Of a stretch of 64,000 nt of DNA, positions 63,650-64,000 are shown in pieces (position 1 is the first letter of the stretch; each line of letters opens with the position of its first letter). This DNA comes from Nitrospira sp. (GTDB taxonomy: Bacteria > Nitrospirota > Nitrospiria > Nitrospirales > Nitrospiraceae): the NCBI GenBank assembly GCA_030692565.1, contig JAUYAO010000058.1:124001-188000 (forward strand). Direction: 5' to 3'. Under the pieces are notes generated by a model. The model was not told where the DNA came from and did no database searches. It worked only from the letters and a program-made list of their open reading frames with translations. The position numbers were made by a program, and so were the translations under genes.

Positions 63650-64000
63650 GCAGCGCCGTCATCTGCTCAATTGAGGTGAACGTGCTCGACGCCTCGGCAG
63701 GGAGTTGAGAGCTGGACTTAGCGCTGTGGATAATCTGAGTCAGGCCGAACCGTTGCGCCGCATGAAGGCAGGCCTCATCATCGTCCACAAACAACGCGCG
63801 CGCCGGATCGAACCCGACCAGCCGCTGGCAGGTCGGCCAATATTCCTGGCGCATCTTAAGATAGCCCACCTCAAACGCGTCGACGATCCGATCCACATAG
63901 CGATCCAGGCCGGTCTTGGCTGTCTTGACCTTGACGCCTGAGGCATGCGCGTTGGTGAGGATCGTGATCCGCTTTCCACGACGACGAACCTCCGTGAGGA
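63618..64000 (-). CDS. HAD-superfamily hydrolase, partial (GMP/IMP nucleotidase-like)
   Basis: The C-terminal part of a HAD protein running off the window edge: GKRITILTNAHASGVKVKTAKTG contains the motif II threonine, QEYWPTCQRL precedes motif III, and ARALFVDDDEACLHAA is motif IV. The motif I Asp lies outside the window. The layout resembles YrfG-type nucleotidases. Confidence 0.8.
   Translation of the reverse strand, partial: LTEVRRRGKRITILTNAHASGVKVKTAKTGLDRYVDRIVDAFEVGYLKMRQEYWPTCQRLVGFDPARALFVDDDEACLHAAQRFGLTQIIHSAKSSSQLPAEASSTFTSIEQMTALLNGHPFPTGR

Noticed and set aside
1-64000. CRISPR arrays, rRNA, prophage or integrase genes
   Set aside because: None seen: no regularly spaced direct repeats, no rRNA segments and no phage or integrase proteins.

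Overview
The window is a GC-rich, densely coded Gram-negative chromosome segment. It carries LPS and outer-membrane maintenance genes (mlaA-type lipoprotein, lptE), several small beta-barrels, many lipoproteins, and c-di-GMP signalling genes. The overall flavour of the proteins and of the short interspersed repeats fits Nitrospira (Nitrospirota). No marker gene for that genus, such as nxr or rRNA, lies in the window, so this assignment is an inference.

Layout. 1-3413: CBS protein, MlaA-type lipoprotein, alpha/beta hydrolase and a small beta-barrel, all on the minus strand. 3722-18545: a two-armed, convergent biosynthetic locus. The plus arm has a flavin halogenase-like enzyme, a chorismatase, a NodB deacetylase and a lipoprotein. 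The minus arm runs from a methyltransferase through ACP, AMP-ligase, hotdog dehydratase, acyltransferase, LolA-like protein, MMPL exporter, ketosynthase, chain-length factor and second dehydratase to a ketoreductase, mostly overlapping by 4 bp; a GT2 gene follows. Together these look like a hydroxybenzoate-primed aryl polyene (xanthomonadin-like) pathway: chorismate to hydroxybenzoate, loading on ACP, iterative elongation, reduction and dehydration, tailoring, then export to the outer membrane. This is the most interesting system in the window.

18829-27237: envelope proteins (beta-barrel, TRL-like lipoprotein, DUF3015/DUF4105 pair), a YfcE-like phosphoesterase overlapping an M48 protease, an AIM24-like protein, and an ECF sigma/DUF3619-like/DUF3106 operon. 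27466-32415: one gene for a 1649-residue TPR, low-complexity, single-membrane-span protein. 32910-35043: three overlapping genes for c-di-GMP signalling (HD-GYP-associated N-terminal type, HDOD, GGDEF). 36149-39087: coiled-coil protein, orphan secretin and PilZ protein. 39466-44252: two overlapping alpha-glucan or glucosidase-type hydrolases.

44461-47204: small secreted proteins and lipoproteins, including a lipocalin. 47550-48964: a decayed IS200-like transposase fragment and a DUF433/PIN-like toxin-antitoxin pair. 49144-52411: a methyltransferase, DksA-like, XRE-cupin and GT4 run, headed by a striking 35-bp dyad. 52983-55907: SulP transporter, tandem universal stress protein and a second DksA-like protein. 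56456-64000: housekeeping genes (tRNA-His, pyrF, rpsT, holA, lptE, leuS), a beta-barrel, a methyltransferase and a HAD hydrolase cut by the window edge.

Mobile or repeated DNA consists of two copies of a short element with terminal inverted repeats (8540-8709, 24510-24633), a mariner-type MITE (39303-39436) and the transposase fragment. There is no CRISPR array, rRNA or phage. Starts were chosen from ribosome binding sites, signal peptides and overlaps, and are stated where uncertain.
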